Assembly: GCA_963724735.1 (NCBI GenBank)
Contig: CAVRVX010000002.1
Span: forward strand, 196,381-260,380
Origin: Rhodoplanes sp963724735
Lineage (GTDB): Bacteria; Pseudomonadota; Alphaproteobacteria; Rhizobiales; Xanthobacteraceae
DNA length: 64,000 bases
Direction: 5' to 3'
Below, in pieces: positions 1-8,443 of the stretch. Within the stretch, counting starts at the first letter, position 1, and each line of letters starts with the position of its first letter. The notes under the pieces are model-generated. The model searched no databases. It saw nothing but the letters and a program-made list of their open reading frames with translations, and was not told where the DNA came from. The position numbers were made by a program, and so were the translations under genes.

Positions 1-1620
1 AACAGCGGCGGCACGCTCGCGCCCACCGCGTCCAGCGCGCCGGGGATCATCGGCGGGCCCGGCACTCTGACGATCCAGGGCAACCTGCAATTCAATCATG
101 GATCGGCCTATGCGGTCCAGCTTGCTCCCGGCGCGACGAGCCTCACCAATGTGACGGGCACGGCTGCGATCGCGTCCGGCGTCCAGGCTTCCGCGAACTT
201 TGCCCCCGGCATCTACACGATCGGCGGCAGGGTTCCGGTGCTGACGACGGCGGCGAACGGGCTGAGCGGCCAGTTCAGTTCGATCACCTATAACAGCACG
301 GGCGTCAACGTCCGGCCGGTCCTAAGCTACGACGCGCAGGACGCCTTTCTTAGCTTCGCGCAGGCCAATATCGCGGCGCCGCTGGGAACGCCGGGCAACG
401 GCTTGAGCGTCGCGAATGCGCTCAACGCCGTGATCAACGGCGGCGCGACTCTGCCGGCCTCGTTTCAGAACCTTTATCTTCTGACGCCGGCCGCGCTTGC
501 ATCGACCCTGAACCAGATGGCGAGCCAGACCGGGACGGCCGCAGCACAAAGCGCGTTCAAAAGCATGAACAGCTTCCTCGGCACGATCTTTGACTTTGCC
601 GGACCCGGGGACGCTGGATGGGCGGTTGGAGCTGGAATGCAGACGCGCACGGCGCTCCGCTTTGCGCCGGAACAGGAGGCGCCGCCCGAGGTCGCGCGCG
701 CCTATGCGGCGGTGACGCCGAAGGACCGGATCTACACCAAGGCGCCGCCGGCTCCCGTCTGGATTGAGCCGAGCTGGTCGTTCTGGGGATCGGGTTTCGG
801 CGGCGTCGCCAAGCTTGACGGCGACGCGGCGGTGGGAAGCCAGGACGTCACCTCGCGCATTGCCGGCGGCGCGGCCGGGGCCGATTACCGGTTGTGGCCC
901 AATACCAAGATCGGCTTCGCCCTGGCGGGCGGCGAAACAAGCTTCACGCTTGCCAACGGCTACGGCTCGGGACATTCCGATTTCTTCCAGGGCAGCATTT
1001 ACGGCAAGTCGTACTTCGGTCCGGCCTATGTGACCGGCGCCGTCGCCGGCGGCGCGCAATGGGTGAAGAACGACCGGACGGTGATCATCGGGCCGGTCTT
1101 CGACACCCTGACCGCGAGCTATACGCTGCCCGTCGTGGCCGGCCGGTTGGAAAGCGGCTATCGCTGGTTCAGCACCCCGTATTTCGGCGTCACGCCTTAC
1201 GCCGCGGTGCAGGCGCAGACAGCGTTCCTGCCGGGCTTCACGGAGACGCCCACCGCTGGAACGGGCGCGACCGCGAACGTTGTGGCCTCCAGGGACGTAA
1301 CCGCGGTGCGGAGCGAGCTCGGCGCTTGGTTCGATACGCAGCTGTGGTGGGCGACCCCGTATGGCGTCCTCCTGCGCGCCCGCGCCGCCTGGGTGCACGA
1401 ATACGAGCGCAACGCCACCGTGTCGGCTCAGTTCGCGACGCTGCCCGGTTCGACCTTCCTGACGACCGGCGCGCAACTGCCGGCCAATGCCGCCCTTGTC
1501 TCCGGCGTGGTTGAAGTCCCGCTCACGCCCTACGTGACCGTTTCCGGCAAGTTCGATGGCGAGTTCGGCAACGGCGCGACGACCTGGGCCGGAACCGGAA
1601 AGGTTCGCTGGGTCTGGTGA
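1..1620 (+). CDS. Autotransporter, C-terminal part (5' end outside window)
   Basis: The frame is open from base 1, so the start lies upstream and 539 residues are visible. The first ~240 residues are Gly/Ala/Thr-rich, as in the stalk of an autotransporter passenger. The last ~280 residues, from a WSFWGSGFGG segment near residue 260, have the alternating aromatic strands of an outer-membrane beta-barrel. The protein ends in GKVRWVW, with the terminal aromatic residue usual for barrels inserted by the BAM complex. By family knowledge this domain anchors a surface passenger in the outer membrane. What the passenger does cannot be judged from this part. A strong terminator follows. Confidence 0.85.
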   Translation, partial: NSGGTLAPTASSAPGIIGGPGTLTIQGNLQFNHGSAYAVQLAPGATSLTNVTGTAAIASGVQASANFAPGIYTIGGRVPVLTTAANGLSGQFSSITYNSTGVNVRPVLSYDAQDAFLSFAQANIAAPLGTPGNGLSVANALNAVINGGATLPASFQNLYLLTPAALASTLNQMASQTGTAAAQSAFKSMNSFLGTIFDFAGPGDAGWAVGAGMQTRTALRFAPEQEAPPEVARAYAAVTPKDRIYTKAPPAPVWIEPSWSFWGSGFGGVAKLDGDAAVGSQDVTSRIAGGAAGADYRLWPNTKIGFALAGGETSFTLANGYGSGHSDFFQGSIYGKSYFGPAYVTGAVAGGAQWVKNDRTVIIGPVFDTLTASYTLPVVAGRLESGYRWFSTPYFGVTPYAAVQAQTAFLPGFTETPTAGTGATANVVASRDVTAVRSELGAWFDTQLWWATPYGVLLRARAAWVHEYERNATVSAQFATLPGSTFLTTGAQLPANAALVSGVVEVPLTPYVTVSGKFDGEFGNGATTWAGTGKVRWVW

Positions 1621-1651
1621 GCGTTTCTGTTCAGTCCCCTCCAAGACTTGC

Positions 1652-1680
1652 GCCCGGGAGCAATCCCGGGCTCTTTTTTT
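1652..1680 (+). terminator. Rho-independent terminator of the autotransporter gene
   Basis: Perfect 8-bp stem gcccggga / tcccgggc (1652-1659 and 1664-1671) with loop gcaa, followed by a run of seven T. It lies 31 bases after the autotransporter stop. Confidence 0.9.
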
Positions 1681-1778
1681 GTGCGTCCGCTTTGCTTCGC
1701 GATTCGGTGCTCGAACCGCCGAACGCCCGCCCAACGGCGCGCGAGCAGAATTTGGTCTCCAACCGACGGTCCGTGCCG

Positions 1779-2126
1779 ATGCGCCTGAAATCCGGGATCT
1801 GGGTCTCCGCCTACATCCGCCGCTGCGGCGTCGAAGGAGTGTTCGCGGCGGTGCGGCGGCGCGGCGCCGAGGAGGCGGGCGCGATCTTTGTCATTGTCAA
1901 CCGCCTCGACGGCACCGCGGACCTTTACGGCCCGGCGCCACAATCCGCGTTCGACGAACGCAGGCCATCGGACCGCGCGTTCACGCCGGCTCTCGCCACG
2001 CTGCCCGCGCCGGAGAGCGCGGTCGAATCCTATATCGCTCGCGAAAGTCGGTTCGATCCCGACATCTGGGTAATCGAAATCGAGGAGCGCTCAGGACGCC
2101 ACTTTCTCGAGCGGATCGTTCGCTGA
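1779..2126 (+). CDS. DUF1491 family protein
   Basis: 115 residues, beginning MRLKSGIWVSAYIRRC. The pattern (IWVSAYIRRCGVEG, a central AIFVIVNRLDG, and DIWVIEIEER near the end) matches the DUF1491 family of small alphaproteobacterial proteins of unknown function. The frame is open further upstream, but that sequence overlaps the terminator and shows no family similarity, so the ATG at 1779 is chosen. The 3' end overlaps the convergent DUF2336 gene by 36 bases. Confidence 0.8.
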   Translation: MRLKSGIWVSAYIRRCGVEGVFAAVRRRGAEEAGAIFVIVNRLDGTADLYGPAPQSAFDERRPSDRAFTPALATLPAPESAVESYIARESRFDPDIWVIEIEERSGRHFLERIVR

Positions 2127-3032
2127 CGAAGCCCCGCCCTCGCCCTGCGCAGGCGCCGCCTGGGCGTTACGCGCAGGAGCATTGCCGGCGAAGAGGGAAC
2201 GCATTGCCGGCGGCGGAGCAGTCGGACGGCGGCGCGATGGCGCCCCGCTTGCCTTTCGCCACGCCGCGACCAGCCGAAGCGCCGCGGCCGAGCCGATCTC
2301 GCCGAACAGCGCCGACAACGCATAGACGCGGCGCACCGAATGGCCCACCGACGGATTCACGAACAGAAGAATGCGCTGCAGCACATCGATTGGAATCGCC
2401 AAGGCCTTGACCGCGACCACGATCGGTTCGCCGGAGCGGTCGTTGACGATGGCTTCGGCGAGGGGACGCGCGATGCCGAGCGCGCTCTCGAGTTTGCGGA
2501 TCAAGTCGGCCGGCCGGCCGGCGAGCGCGCTCGTTTCCAGCACGCTCGCGGTGTCCGGCGACGGCCGCAACGCGGCTGGTTCGAGTGTTTCGTCCGAGTC
2601 GAGTTCTGCCAGAATCGTGGCGCGTTCTTTCGGTGAAGCGGCGAAAAACCGTTGCGTGAGGGCCACAGCGTCAGCGATATCGTCCGGATCGGTCGAGGCA
2701 GAAGGAAGGCTGGCGTCCGGCGACGCGTGCAACGACTGTCGGCCGATTTCATCCAAGTCATTGGCTGAATTAGCGGTAAGCCGATCGAGAATGTCGGCTG
2801 GGGCGCCCGGATAATTTGCAAGCAGATGTGCAATCTCGGCGCGCGTGACGGCGTCAACCGCATCGATCAGTCGAACCGCCAGTTCGACAAATTGCCGTTC
2901 TTCTTCTGCGCTGTGGGGGGCTTTCTGCACGTACAGCTCGGTCAATGCGCGCAACAAATTCTGCCTGATGTCGGCCCCGCATTGGCCCAGCCCATTCAAG
3001 CTGTCCGCGCCGGAAATCAGCGTTGCACGCAC
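2091..3032 (-). CDS. DUF2336 domain-containing protein
   Basis: 313 residues, mostly alpha-helical and soluble, with no signal peptide. The N-terminal half (repeated ELAVRLIDAVDAVTRAEIA-like helices and LANYPGAPADILDRL) resembles DUF2336, a helical-repeat family common in Hyphomicrobiales and of unknown function. The C-terminal ~40 residues are Ala/Pro/Arg-rich and probably disordered. It is transcribed alone, converging on the DUF1491 gene. Confidence 0.75.
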   Translation of the reverse strand: MRATLISGADSLNGLGQCGADIRQNLLRALTELYVQKAPHSAEEERQFVELAVRLIDAVDAVTRAEIAHLLANYPGAPADILDRLTANSANDLDEIGRQSLHASPDASLPSASTDPDDIADAVALTQRFFAASPKERATILAELDSDETLEPAALRPSPDTASVLETSALAGRPADLIRKLESALGIARPLAEAIVNDRSGEPIVVAVKALAIPIDVLQRILLFVNPSVGHSVRRVYALSALFGEIGSAAALRLVAAWRKASGAPSRRRPTAPPPAMRSLFAGNAPARNAQAAPAQGEGGASSANDPLEKVAS

Positions 3033-3179
3033 GCAACAACTCCACTGAAACCGTCGAAACGCACTACTTTTCCGCCACAGTTTAACTCCATGACCGTTTG
3101 CGCAACGTTAACCAAAACAAGTCCCTAATCATTAGTGGGTGGGCAACCGCGGACGCCTCTTAATCCGCCGGAGGGGGGC

Positions 3180-3377
3180 ATGGGGAACATCGTCACGTTT
3201 CCGGAGTCGCGCCGTTACAGCGATGGCCGGGTGAGCACGGATCGCAGCGAATCGGCGACGATCATCATCCTGCCGGTGGTCCGCATCGAACGGTATGTGG
3301 ACGAACCGAAGGATAGTGGTTCGCGCAGCCGGACTACGTCTCCGCGCAAGCGGCGGCGACGCACATCACGATCTTAA
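3180..3377 (+). CDS. Small conserved hypothetical protein
   Basis: 65 residues beginning MGNIVTFPESRRYSDG and ending in an Arg/Lys/Ser-rich tail. A strong Shine-Dalgarno sequence (ggagggg, 3170-3176) decides the ATG at 3180 over an earlier in-frame start. A hydrophobic central strand (ATIIILPVVRIERY) lies between polar ends; there is no membrane segment. I do not recognise a domain, but the good ribosome site and protein-like composition make it likely to be real. Confidence 0.55.
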   Translation: MGNIVTFPESRRYSDGRVSTDRSESATIIILPVVRIERYVDEPKDSGSRSRTTSPRKRRRRTSRS

Positions 3378-3557
3378 GGTTTTGCGGGTTCGCGCGACCC
3401 GGGCTTCGCGAGATTCGCAAGCCCATGGTGGCCGCACGGAGTTGACGGCGTGCTCACGACGATGAAAGAAGAGGGCTTGGGCGGACCTTGATCGCCGCTT
3501 GCGCGGCCGCGTGCGGGGTGCCACAAAAGACGATCGAGATTCTCTCGGCCTTTGCGC

Positions 3558-4106
3558 ATGTCCGCCCTCGACAATCGCCCGTTCTGGAAACGCAAGACTC
3601 TCGCCCAGATGACCAGGGCCGAATGGGAGAGCCTGTGCGACGGCTGCGGCCGTTGCTGCCTCAACAAGCTCGAATACGAAGACACCGGCGAGATCGCTTA
3701 CACCGATGTCGGTTGCCGGCTGCTGGACGGGCAAACCTGCCGCTGCCAGGATTATCCGAACCGCAATGCGCGGGTGGAGAATTGCGACCGACTGACGGCG
3801 CAGAACATCAGCCGCCTCAACTGGCTGCCCTCGACCTGCGGCTATCGCCTGATCGATTCCGGCCGCGACCTCTATTGGTGGCACCCGCTCGTCTCCGGCG
3901 ATCCGGAGACCGTGCACGCAGCGGGCATTTCGGTGCGCGGTCGCGTGAGCGTCTATGAGGATGCGATGGGCGAGCAGGAACTCGAGGATCGCATCGTCAA
4001 ATGGCCCACCCGAATTCCGAAAAAAGCGCTGCAGCCGCCGCGCGCCTTGAGCGGAACGCCCCTCGCCGAAGCGGTCGAAGGGCCTAGCCGTCGCGGTCCT
4101 TTGTGA
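3558..4106 (+). CDS. YcgN family cysteine-cluster protein (UPF0260)
   Basis: 182 residues. The N-terminal third carries the family signature CDGCGRCC (residues ~27-34), followed by spaced cysteines in GCRLLDGQTCRCQDYPNR and CDRL, the pattern of the CxxCxxCC / YcgN family thought to bind metal. The conserved LPSTCGYRL and DLYWWHPLVSGDPE segments follow. Length fits the family (~150-180). ATG at 3558 is used; a TTG lies two codons upstream. It is a stand-alone gene. Confidence 0.88.
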   Translation: MSALDNRPFWKRKTLAQMTRAEWESLCDGCGRCCLNKLEYEDTGEIAYTDVGCRLLDGQTCRCQDYPNRNARVENCDRLTAQNISRLNWLPSTCGYRLIDSGRDLYWWHPLVSGDPETVHAAGISVRGRVSVYEDAMGEQELEDRIVKWPTRIPKKALQPPRALSGTPLAEAVEGPSRRGPL

Positions 4107-4292
4107 TCTCCTTTGGACTCGGCAGTCGAAGGGCGCGGCTTTGGCGATGCACATTGCAGATCGCGGCGAGATGAGGAAGACTAGGGGGCGCGACGGCGGC
4201 GACGGGAAGGTCGTGCGGGAGCACGGACATGCTAAGCTCCGCGCACGCGACGGCTACGGACAACGGGCGCATTCCGATTTCGCTGGAACGGA

Positions 4293-4526
4293 ATGGCTTA
4301 CATTGGAGACGTCATGCGAGCGCTCATCCTCTACGCGATCCTCGTCGTAATCGGCACGGTCGTTGCGGTGTTTGTCGGCCTGTTCGTGGAGAGCAATATC
4401 ACCGACGCAGGCAGCGTCGCCGTGTTCCTCGCGCTCTTCTTCGCCAATTTCTACGGATCCTGGATGATCACCAAAGCGGTGGTCGAGCGCACCTTGAAGC
4501 CGGAAGAGACGGCGCCGTCGACGTAA
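4293..4526 (+). CDS. Small inner-membrane protein
   Basis: 77 residues with two strong hydrophobic segments (LILYAILVVIGTVVAVFVG and VAVFLALFFANFYGSWMI) and a charged C-terminal tail, so two transmembrane helices are expected. A second ATG at 4314 (MRALILYAIL) could be the true start. I do not recognise a named family. Confidence 0.65.
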   Translation: MAYIGDVMRALILYAILVVIGTVVAVFVGLFVESNITDAGSVAVFLALFFANFYGSWMITKAVVERTLKPEETAPST

Positions 4527-4875
4527 CGGATTTCCGGACCGCCTGGTCGCAACTCGGCGAGCTTTGGGCTCCCAAATACGTCGCGCTGGAAAATAGGAAT
4601 TTAATCATTGACAGCGCGCCGCTCCCGAGCTAGGGTCGCGGCACGCTCCCGAATTGCGCGAGGGGATGCGCTGGCCGTCGGACGGTGACCGGTCGCGCGA
4701 CGTGGCGTCAAGCGCTGGCGAACAGGCGAGAGATAACGCTTGGCCGTTCGTCGTCGTGGTCCGAGGTCGATGGTCCTCGCGTACCGTGAGCGCGTTTTCA
4801 CCCATCAACTGACGTTGGCCGCGGATCAGCGGCCGGAACCCTCATGCCGGAGTGTCCGCGCAGCGAGGCTTCGCG
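4527..4875. other. Gene-free stretch before the head cluster
   Basis: 349 bases with no protein-like reading frame. Any promoter for the head cluster should lie here, but I see no motif clear enough to name. Confidence 0.4.
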
Positions 4876-5481
4876 ATGGCGTTTGTGAAGAAGACTTTTG
4901 CGCCGGAGCAGATCGACGCTGCGCTCCGGCTTTACCAAGACCCGCAAACCTCGCTCGACGCAGTGGCTGCTTCGCTCGGAATCACGCGGCGCACGCTCGA
5001 TGCTCGGATCGTGGAATGGGGCTGGCCCCGTCGCGCCGCGTTATTGCGGCGAAGCGCTGGACGGTCGCGCACCAAGACGTCCCGGCGCGCGGCCCGTCAG
5101 GCGCAAGCGTCTCGCAAGCAGCCTGAAGCAGACGCGCGTCCGCAAACCGGCGCAAGCCGTCGGCCGGCGGCGACGCCCGAGGCGCTGGCGGTTCGCGTCC
5201 AGCGCGCGGTCGAGCGCGAGCTCGATGCGATCGACCGAGTGCTGAGCGCGCTCGGCGCGGCCGACCAGGCCGAAGCGGAGCGCTCGGCGCGCACGCTCGC
5301 AAGCCTCGCCCGCGCCTTGAAGGAAGTGATGCGGCTCACCGCGCCCGCGCAGACGCCGGAAGCCGATGAAGACGACGATGGCGCGCCGCGAGACCTCGAA
5401 GAATTCCGTCGCGAGCTTGCGCGACGGCTTGAAACGCTTGCCGCCGGCGCTGAGGCTGAAGCTGCTGGCGACGGCGGATAG
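4876..5481 (+). CDS. Small-terminase-like protein of the head cluster
   Basis: 201 residues. The first ~50 (FAPEQIDAALRLYQDP then SLDAVAASLGITRRTL) form a helix-turn-helix typical of phage small terminase DNA-binding domains. A basic Arg/Lys-rich linker, a helical segment (VERELDAIDRVLSALG) and an acidic C-terminus follow. It directly precedes and overlaps the large-terminase gene, the place where gene-transfer agents carry the small subunit (g1). Function is inferred from position and the HTH. An in-frame GTG eight codons upstream is an alternative start. Confidence 0.65.
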   Translation: MAFVKKTFAPEQIDAALRLYQDPQTSLDAVAASLGITRRTLDARIVEWGWPRRAALLRRSAGRSRTKTSRRAARQAQASRKQPEADARPQTGASRRPAATPEALAVRVQRAVERELDAIDRVLSALGAADQAEAERSARTLASLARALKEVMRLTAPAQTPEADEDDDGAPRDLEEFRRELARRLETLAAGAEAEAAGDGG

Positions 5482-6739
5482 GGGCTTCCTCGAAGCCTTC
5501 GAGAAGGACGCCGAGCTTTTCGCCCATGAGTTCCAGCTGCCGCCGGCCTGCGCCAACAACGGCGGGGCGTGGACGACATGGCTGTTTCTCGGCGGTCGCG
5601 GCGCCGGAAAAACCTGGGCGGGCGCGCGCTGGGTGAGGGGCCTTGCTCTGGGGCTGCCGCCTTTCGCCGCGCGCCCGGTCGGCCGCATCGCGCTGGTCGG
5701 GGAGACCGAGCACGACGTGCGCGAGGTGATGGTCGAGGGCGTGTCGGGCGTGCTCGCCGCGCATGCGCGGAGCGAACGCCCTGTGTGGACGCCAAGCCGC
5801 CGCCGTCTCGAGTGGAGCAATGGCGCGGTCGCGCAGGGCTTTTCGGCGGAAGACCCGGAAAGCCTGCGCGGACCGCAATTCGGCGCCGCCTGGGCGGACG
5901 AGCTTGCCAAATGGCGGCAGGCGGAGGCGGCCTTCGACATGTTGCAATTCGCGCTGCGTCTCGGCGAAGCGCCGCGCCAGATCATCACCACGACGCCGCG
6001 GCCAAGCGCGCTGATCAAGCGGCTGCTGGCCGACCCATGTACGGCGGTCACGCGCGCAGCGACGCGCGCCAACGCCTACAACCTTGCGCCCGCTTTCCTC
6101 GAAACGATCGCCGCGCGCTATGCCGGCACGCGGCTGGGCCGCCAGGAGCTGGACGGCGAGCTCGTCGAAGAGCGGCCGGATGCGCTGTGGTCGCGCGCGC
6201 TGATCGAAGCCGCACGCGTCGAAGCTGCGCCGGCGCTCGAACGCATTGTGGTCGCGGTCGATCCGCCTGCCTCGAGCGGGCGGCGCGCGGCTGCCTGCGG
6301 CATCGTCGCCGCCGGGCGCGCCGGGGATTTCGTCTACGTGCTCGCCGACGAGACCGTGTCCGGGCTGTCGCCGGCCGGCTGGGCGGCGAAGGCGATCGCG
6401 CTGTGGCGCCGATTGGACGCCGATGCGCTCGTCGTCGAGGTGAATCAGGGCGGCGAGATGGCGCGCCAGGTGCTGGCCGAGGCCGACCCGAGCGTGCCGG
6501 TGACCGCGGTGCATGCGAGGCGAGGAAAATGGCTGCGCGCCGAGCCGGTCGCCGCACTCTACGAGCAGGGCAGGGTGAAACACGCCGGCGTCTTTCCGGC
6601 GCTGGAAGACGAGATGTGCGACTTCGGCATCGACGGGCTGTCGTCGGGCCGTTCGCCCGACCGGCTCGACGCGCTCGTCTGGGCCGTCTCCACGCTCAGC
6701 TTCGGGGCGAAACGCGGGCCACGGGTGCGGGGGCTGTGA
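5366..6739 (+). CDS. Phage/GTA large terminase subunit (DNA packaging)
   Basis: 457 residues. Walker A is GGRGAGKT (76-83) and the Walker B-like acidic pair sits in GAAWADE (D178, E179), the packaging ATPase. The C-terminal RNase H-like nuclease starts at VVAVDPP (D299) with a second acidic residue in VVEVNQGG (E358). The order and spacing match HK97-type terminases of gene-transfer agents and related prophages. It overlaps the small-terminase-like gene by 116 bases; the ATG at 5378 is an alternative start. A toxin-like gene begins 26 bases downstream with a good ribosome site, suggesting one transcript. Confidence 0.9.
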   Translation: MKTTMARRETSKNSVASLRDGLKRLPPALRLKLLATADRGFLEAFEKDAELFAHEFQLPPACANNGGAWTTWLFLGGRGAGKTWAGARWVRGLALGLPPFAARPVGRIALVGETEHDVREVMVEGVSGVLAAHARSERPVWTPSRRRLEWSNGAVAQGFSAEDPESLRGPQFGAAWADELAKWRQAEAAFDMLQFALRLGEAPRQIITTTPRPSALIKRLLADPCTAVTRAATRANAYNLAPAFLETIAARYAGTRLGRQELDGELVEERPDALWSRALIEAARVEAAPALERIVVAVDPPASSGRRAAACGIVAAGRAGDFVYVLADETVSGLSPAGWAAKAIALWRRLDADALVVEVNQGGEMARQVLAEADPSVPVTAVHARRGKWLRAEPVAALYEQGRVKHAGVFPALEDEMCDFGIDGLSSGRSPDRLDALVWAVSTLSFGAKRGPRVRGL

Positions 6740-6765
6740 GGCGGTTGGGAGGCGGACGCAGGGCA

Positions 6766-7838
6766 TGTCTTACACACTGGAAGACCTGGTCGCGTATGAG
6801 CGCCGCCGTTGGACGCAGCCCTAGCGCGCCTTTTCATGTCTCCTGACGAGGAACGCGCGCAGGCGGAGCGCTGGCGCAATCGCTTCCTGCATCTGGACCG
6901 CAAGCTGTGGAATTTCCATTTTCGTTATAACGAAGGGCAAGCAGATCGGACGCGCGCGGCGTCGGCCTGGTCCGAGGCACGGGCGCCCGAATACGCGGGG
7001 TGCGCGGTCGCTGGCGCGAGCGGGCCGTCGCTGAGCGAGCTGCTGAAGCTGAAATGGGACGCGGCGGCGCTGCGAGTGCAGCTCGCGGTCATAAAGCACG
7101 AAATCGCCAGGCGGAAGGCGCACGGCCTGCCGCCGCTCACGGAGGCGGACAAAGGCTGGCAAATCGTCCTGAGAAACCTCGCGCGCTACCAGGAGGCGTG
7201 CCGCAGGGCGGGCTTTGAGGATGCCGACTGCAAGGCGGGTTTCAACCCTGACCAGCCGCGCGTGCCGGCCGGCAATCCGGATGGAGGACAATGGACGAGC
7301 GGGAGCGGCGCAGCAGGCAGTGACACGGGCGGCGGCATCAACGACCCACGCGTCCTGTCGGACGCAGCGCCGGACAATATCTGGATTCCCGGCGCGCGCT
7401 ATGCGCAGAACGCAAGCGAAAAAGAGCGCCTCTTAAAACAAGCACATTGTAGATGACCATGTAGGAAAAACCGACGCAGAATTAATAGAACGCATCCGTC
7501 GGGAGCAGGTTCGCGGGCCATTCATATCGGTCGGGACGTATCGGAACGGGTCGTTCGATTCGGTTGAATCAGCGAGAGACCTCATCGGTCGGACGATTGA
7601 AAACAATCCGGAAGGCGTGGCCAGAGTTGCCAGCGGTCAATCAACCAGAGAACTGCTAACATGGCGATTTGGCTATGAGACCGGGCGCGAAGCGTATCTA
7701 GACCAACCTGACGACCCAATTCGGGTTCGCAAGACCTACAATGTGGGTGTGGTGATCGCCCATGATCCAGCCTCGACATATGGCTATCGCGTCATTACCG
7801 CCTTTCCCAGGAATTACAATCCGAGAATTGGCCGGTGA
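6766..7838 (+). CDS. Polymorphic toxin A: head-cluster N-terminal region with RNase A-like C-terminal domain (two frameshifts)
   Basis: Starts MSYTLEDLVAYERRRW behind a GGAGG site. As sequenced the frame breaks at ~6822 (one base missing after the TQP codons) and at ~7435 in the A-run of ttaaaaca. Repaired, it is ~357 residues. Residues 1-165 (RFLHLDRKLWNFH, an Ala/Leu helical part, then NPDQPRVPAGNPDGGQWT) match the gene at 12039. After a linker, INDPRVLSDA...PGARYAQ, comes HIVDDHVGKTDAELIERI, then ISVGTYRN, RRTIENN-like helix, and a final YGYRVITAFPRN. This order matches the bacterial CdiA-CT RNase A-fold toxin domain. The stop overlaps the next gene's start (GTGA). The toxin role is inferred. 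Confidence 0.75.
7241..7297 (+). repeat. Joint motif NPDQPRVPAGNPDGGxWT, copy 1 of 4
   Basis: A ~57-base segment encoding FNPDQPRVPAGNPDGGQWT. Related copies lie at 8310-8366 (ends prematurely), 12468-12524 and 13696-13752. In every copy it closes the constant N-terminal part and precedes the variable C-terminal part. It is the likely place of cassette exchange. Confidence 0.8.
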
Positions 7839-8143
7839 ACGTCATGCAGACTCCTGACGAATTCTTCGATTTCTGCCTTCAACTGCACCAGGACCTGCTG
7901 ATGGTCTACGGTCCTGATCCCCAGGATTGGATTGATGGAGCGTTGGAGCGGATACCGCGGGAGCGACGCTCGACGCTCCACGCTTACATCAAACACCTGT
8001 TGAATGGTCCTTATACGGGAGAAGAACTCCAGGCGATTTGGCGCAGCACGGATGCCGATTGGCGATGCCACGACGAACGATCGCTTAGGAACTTCCTTTC
8101 GATGATCTGTGGCACGATAGAGCGGGATGCAGCGGCCTCCTGA
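7835..8143 (+). CDS. Putative immunity protein for the RNase A-like toxin
   Basis: 102 residues, soluble, acidic and helical, with motifs EFFDFCLQLHQDLLMVYG, DWIDGALERI and LNGPYTGEELQAIWRSTDADW. It starts at a GTG overlapping the toxin stop by four bases, with an ATG at 7844 as alternative. Small acidic proteins translationally coupled to a polymorphic toxin are typically its cognate immunity protein. The assignment rests on position, size and composition; I cannot name a domain with certainty. Confidence 0.65.
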   Translation: MNVMQTPDEFFDFCLQLHQDLLMVYGPDPQDWIDGALERIPRERRSTLHAYIKHLLNGPYTGEELQAIWRSTDADWRCHDERSLRNFLSMICGTIERDAAAS

Positions 8144-8366
8144 AAGGTCGCCTCTGGGCTCCCGTGCCGCGGACGAATCTCGCGCCATTGATCACGCCAT
8201 GGCGTTCAGAAAAGCGCACGGCCTGCCGCCGCTCAGGGAGGCCGATCCGGGCTGGCAAATTTTCTTGAGAAGCCTCGCGCGCTATCAGGAGACATGCCGC
8301 AAGGCGGGCTTTGACCCTGACCAGCCGCGCGTGCCGGCCGGTAATCCCCACGGCGGCCACCAATGA
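8127..8366 (+). pseudogene. Orphan fragment of the toxin N-terminal region
   Basis: From about 8175 this reads AIDHAMAFRKAHGLPPL, GWQIFLRSLARYQETCRKAG and DPDQPRVPAGNPHGG, then stops. It is a close copy of the part of toxin A just before its variable domain (KAHGLPPLTEADKGWQ, ARYQEACRRAG), but no toxin domain follows. It overlaps the immunity gene by 17 bases. This resembles the displaced orphan modules of CDI and Rhs loci, either from recombination or after deletion of a toxin end. Confidence 0.7.
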
Positions 8367-8403
8367 ACGGTGGCAGCGGTGCCCGTTAACCGGAGAAACT
8401 GAA

Positions 8404-8432
8404 AAGGTCGGTCCTATGACCGGCCTTTTTTT
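8404..8432 (+). terminator. Rho-independent terminator before the portal gene
   Basis: Stem aaggtcggtc / gaccggcctt (8404-8413, 8418-8427; one G-T pair) with loop ctat and a T-run. It ends the toxin/immunity transcript just before the portal gene, so the cassette appears insulated from the head genes. Confidence 0.7.
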
Positions 8433-8443
8433 GGAGCATCCAC

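Noticed and set aside
4280..4315. EcfG-like promoter before the small membrane protein gene
   Set aside because: ggaac is present but the downstream element is cgtc and the proposed start codon lies inside the spacer.
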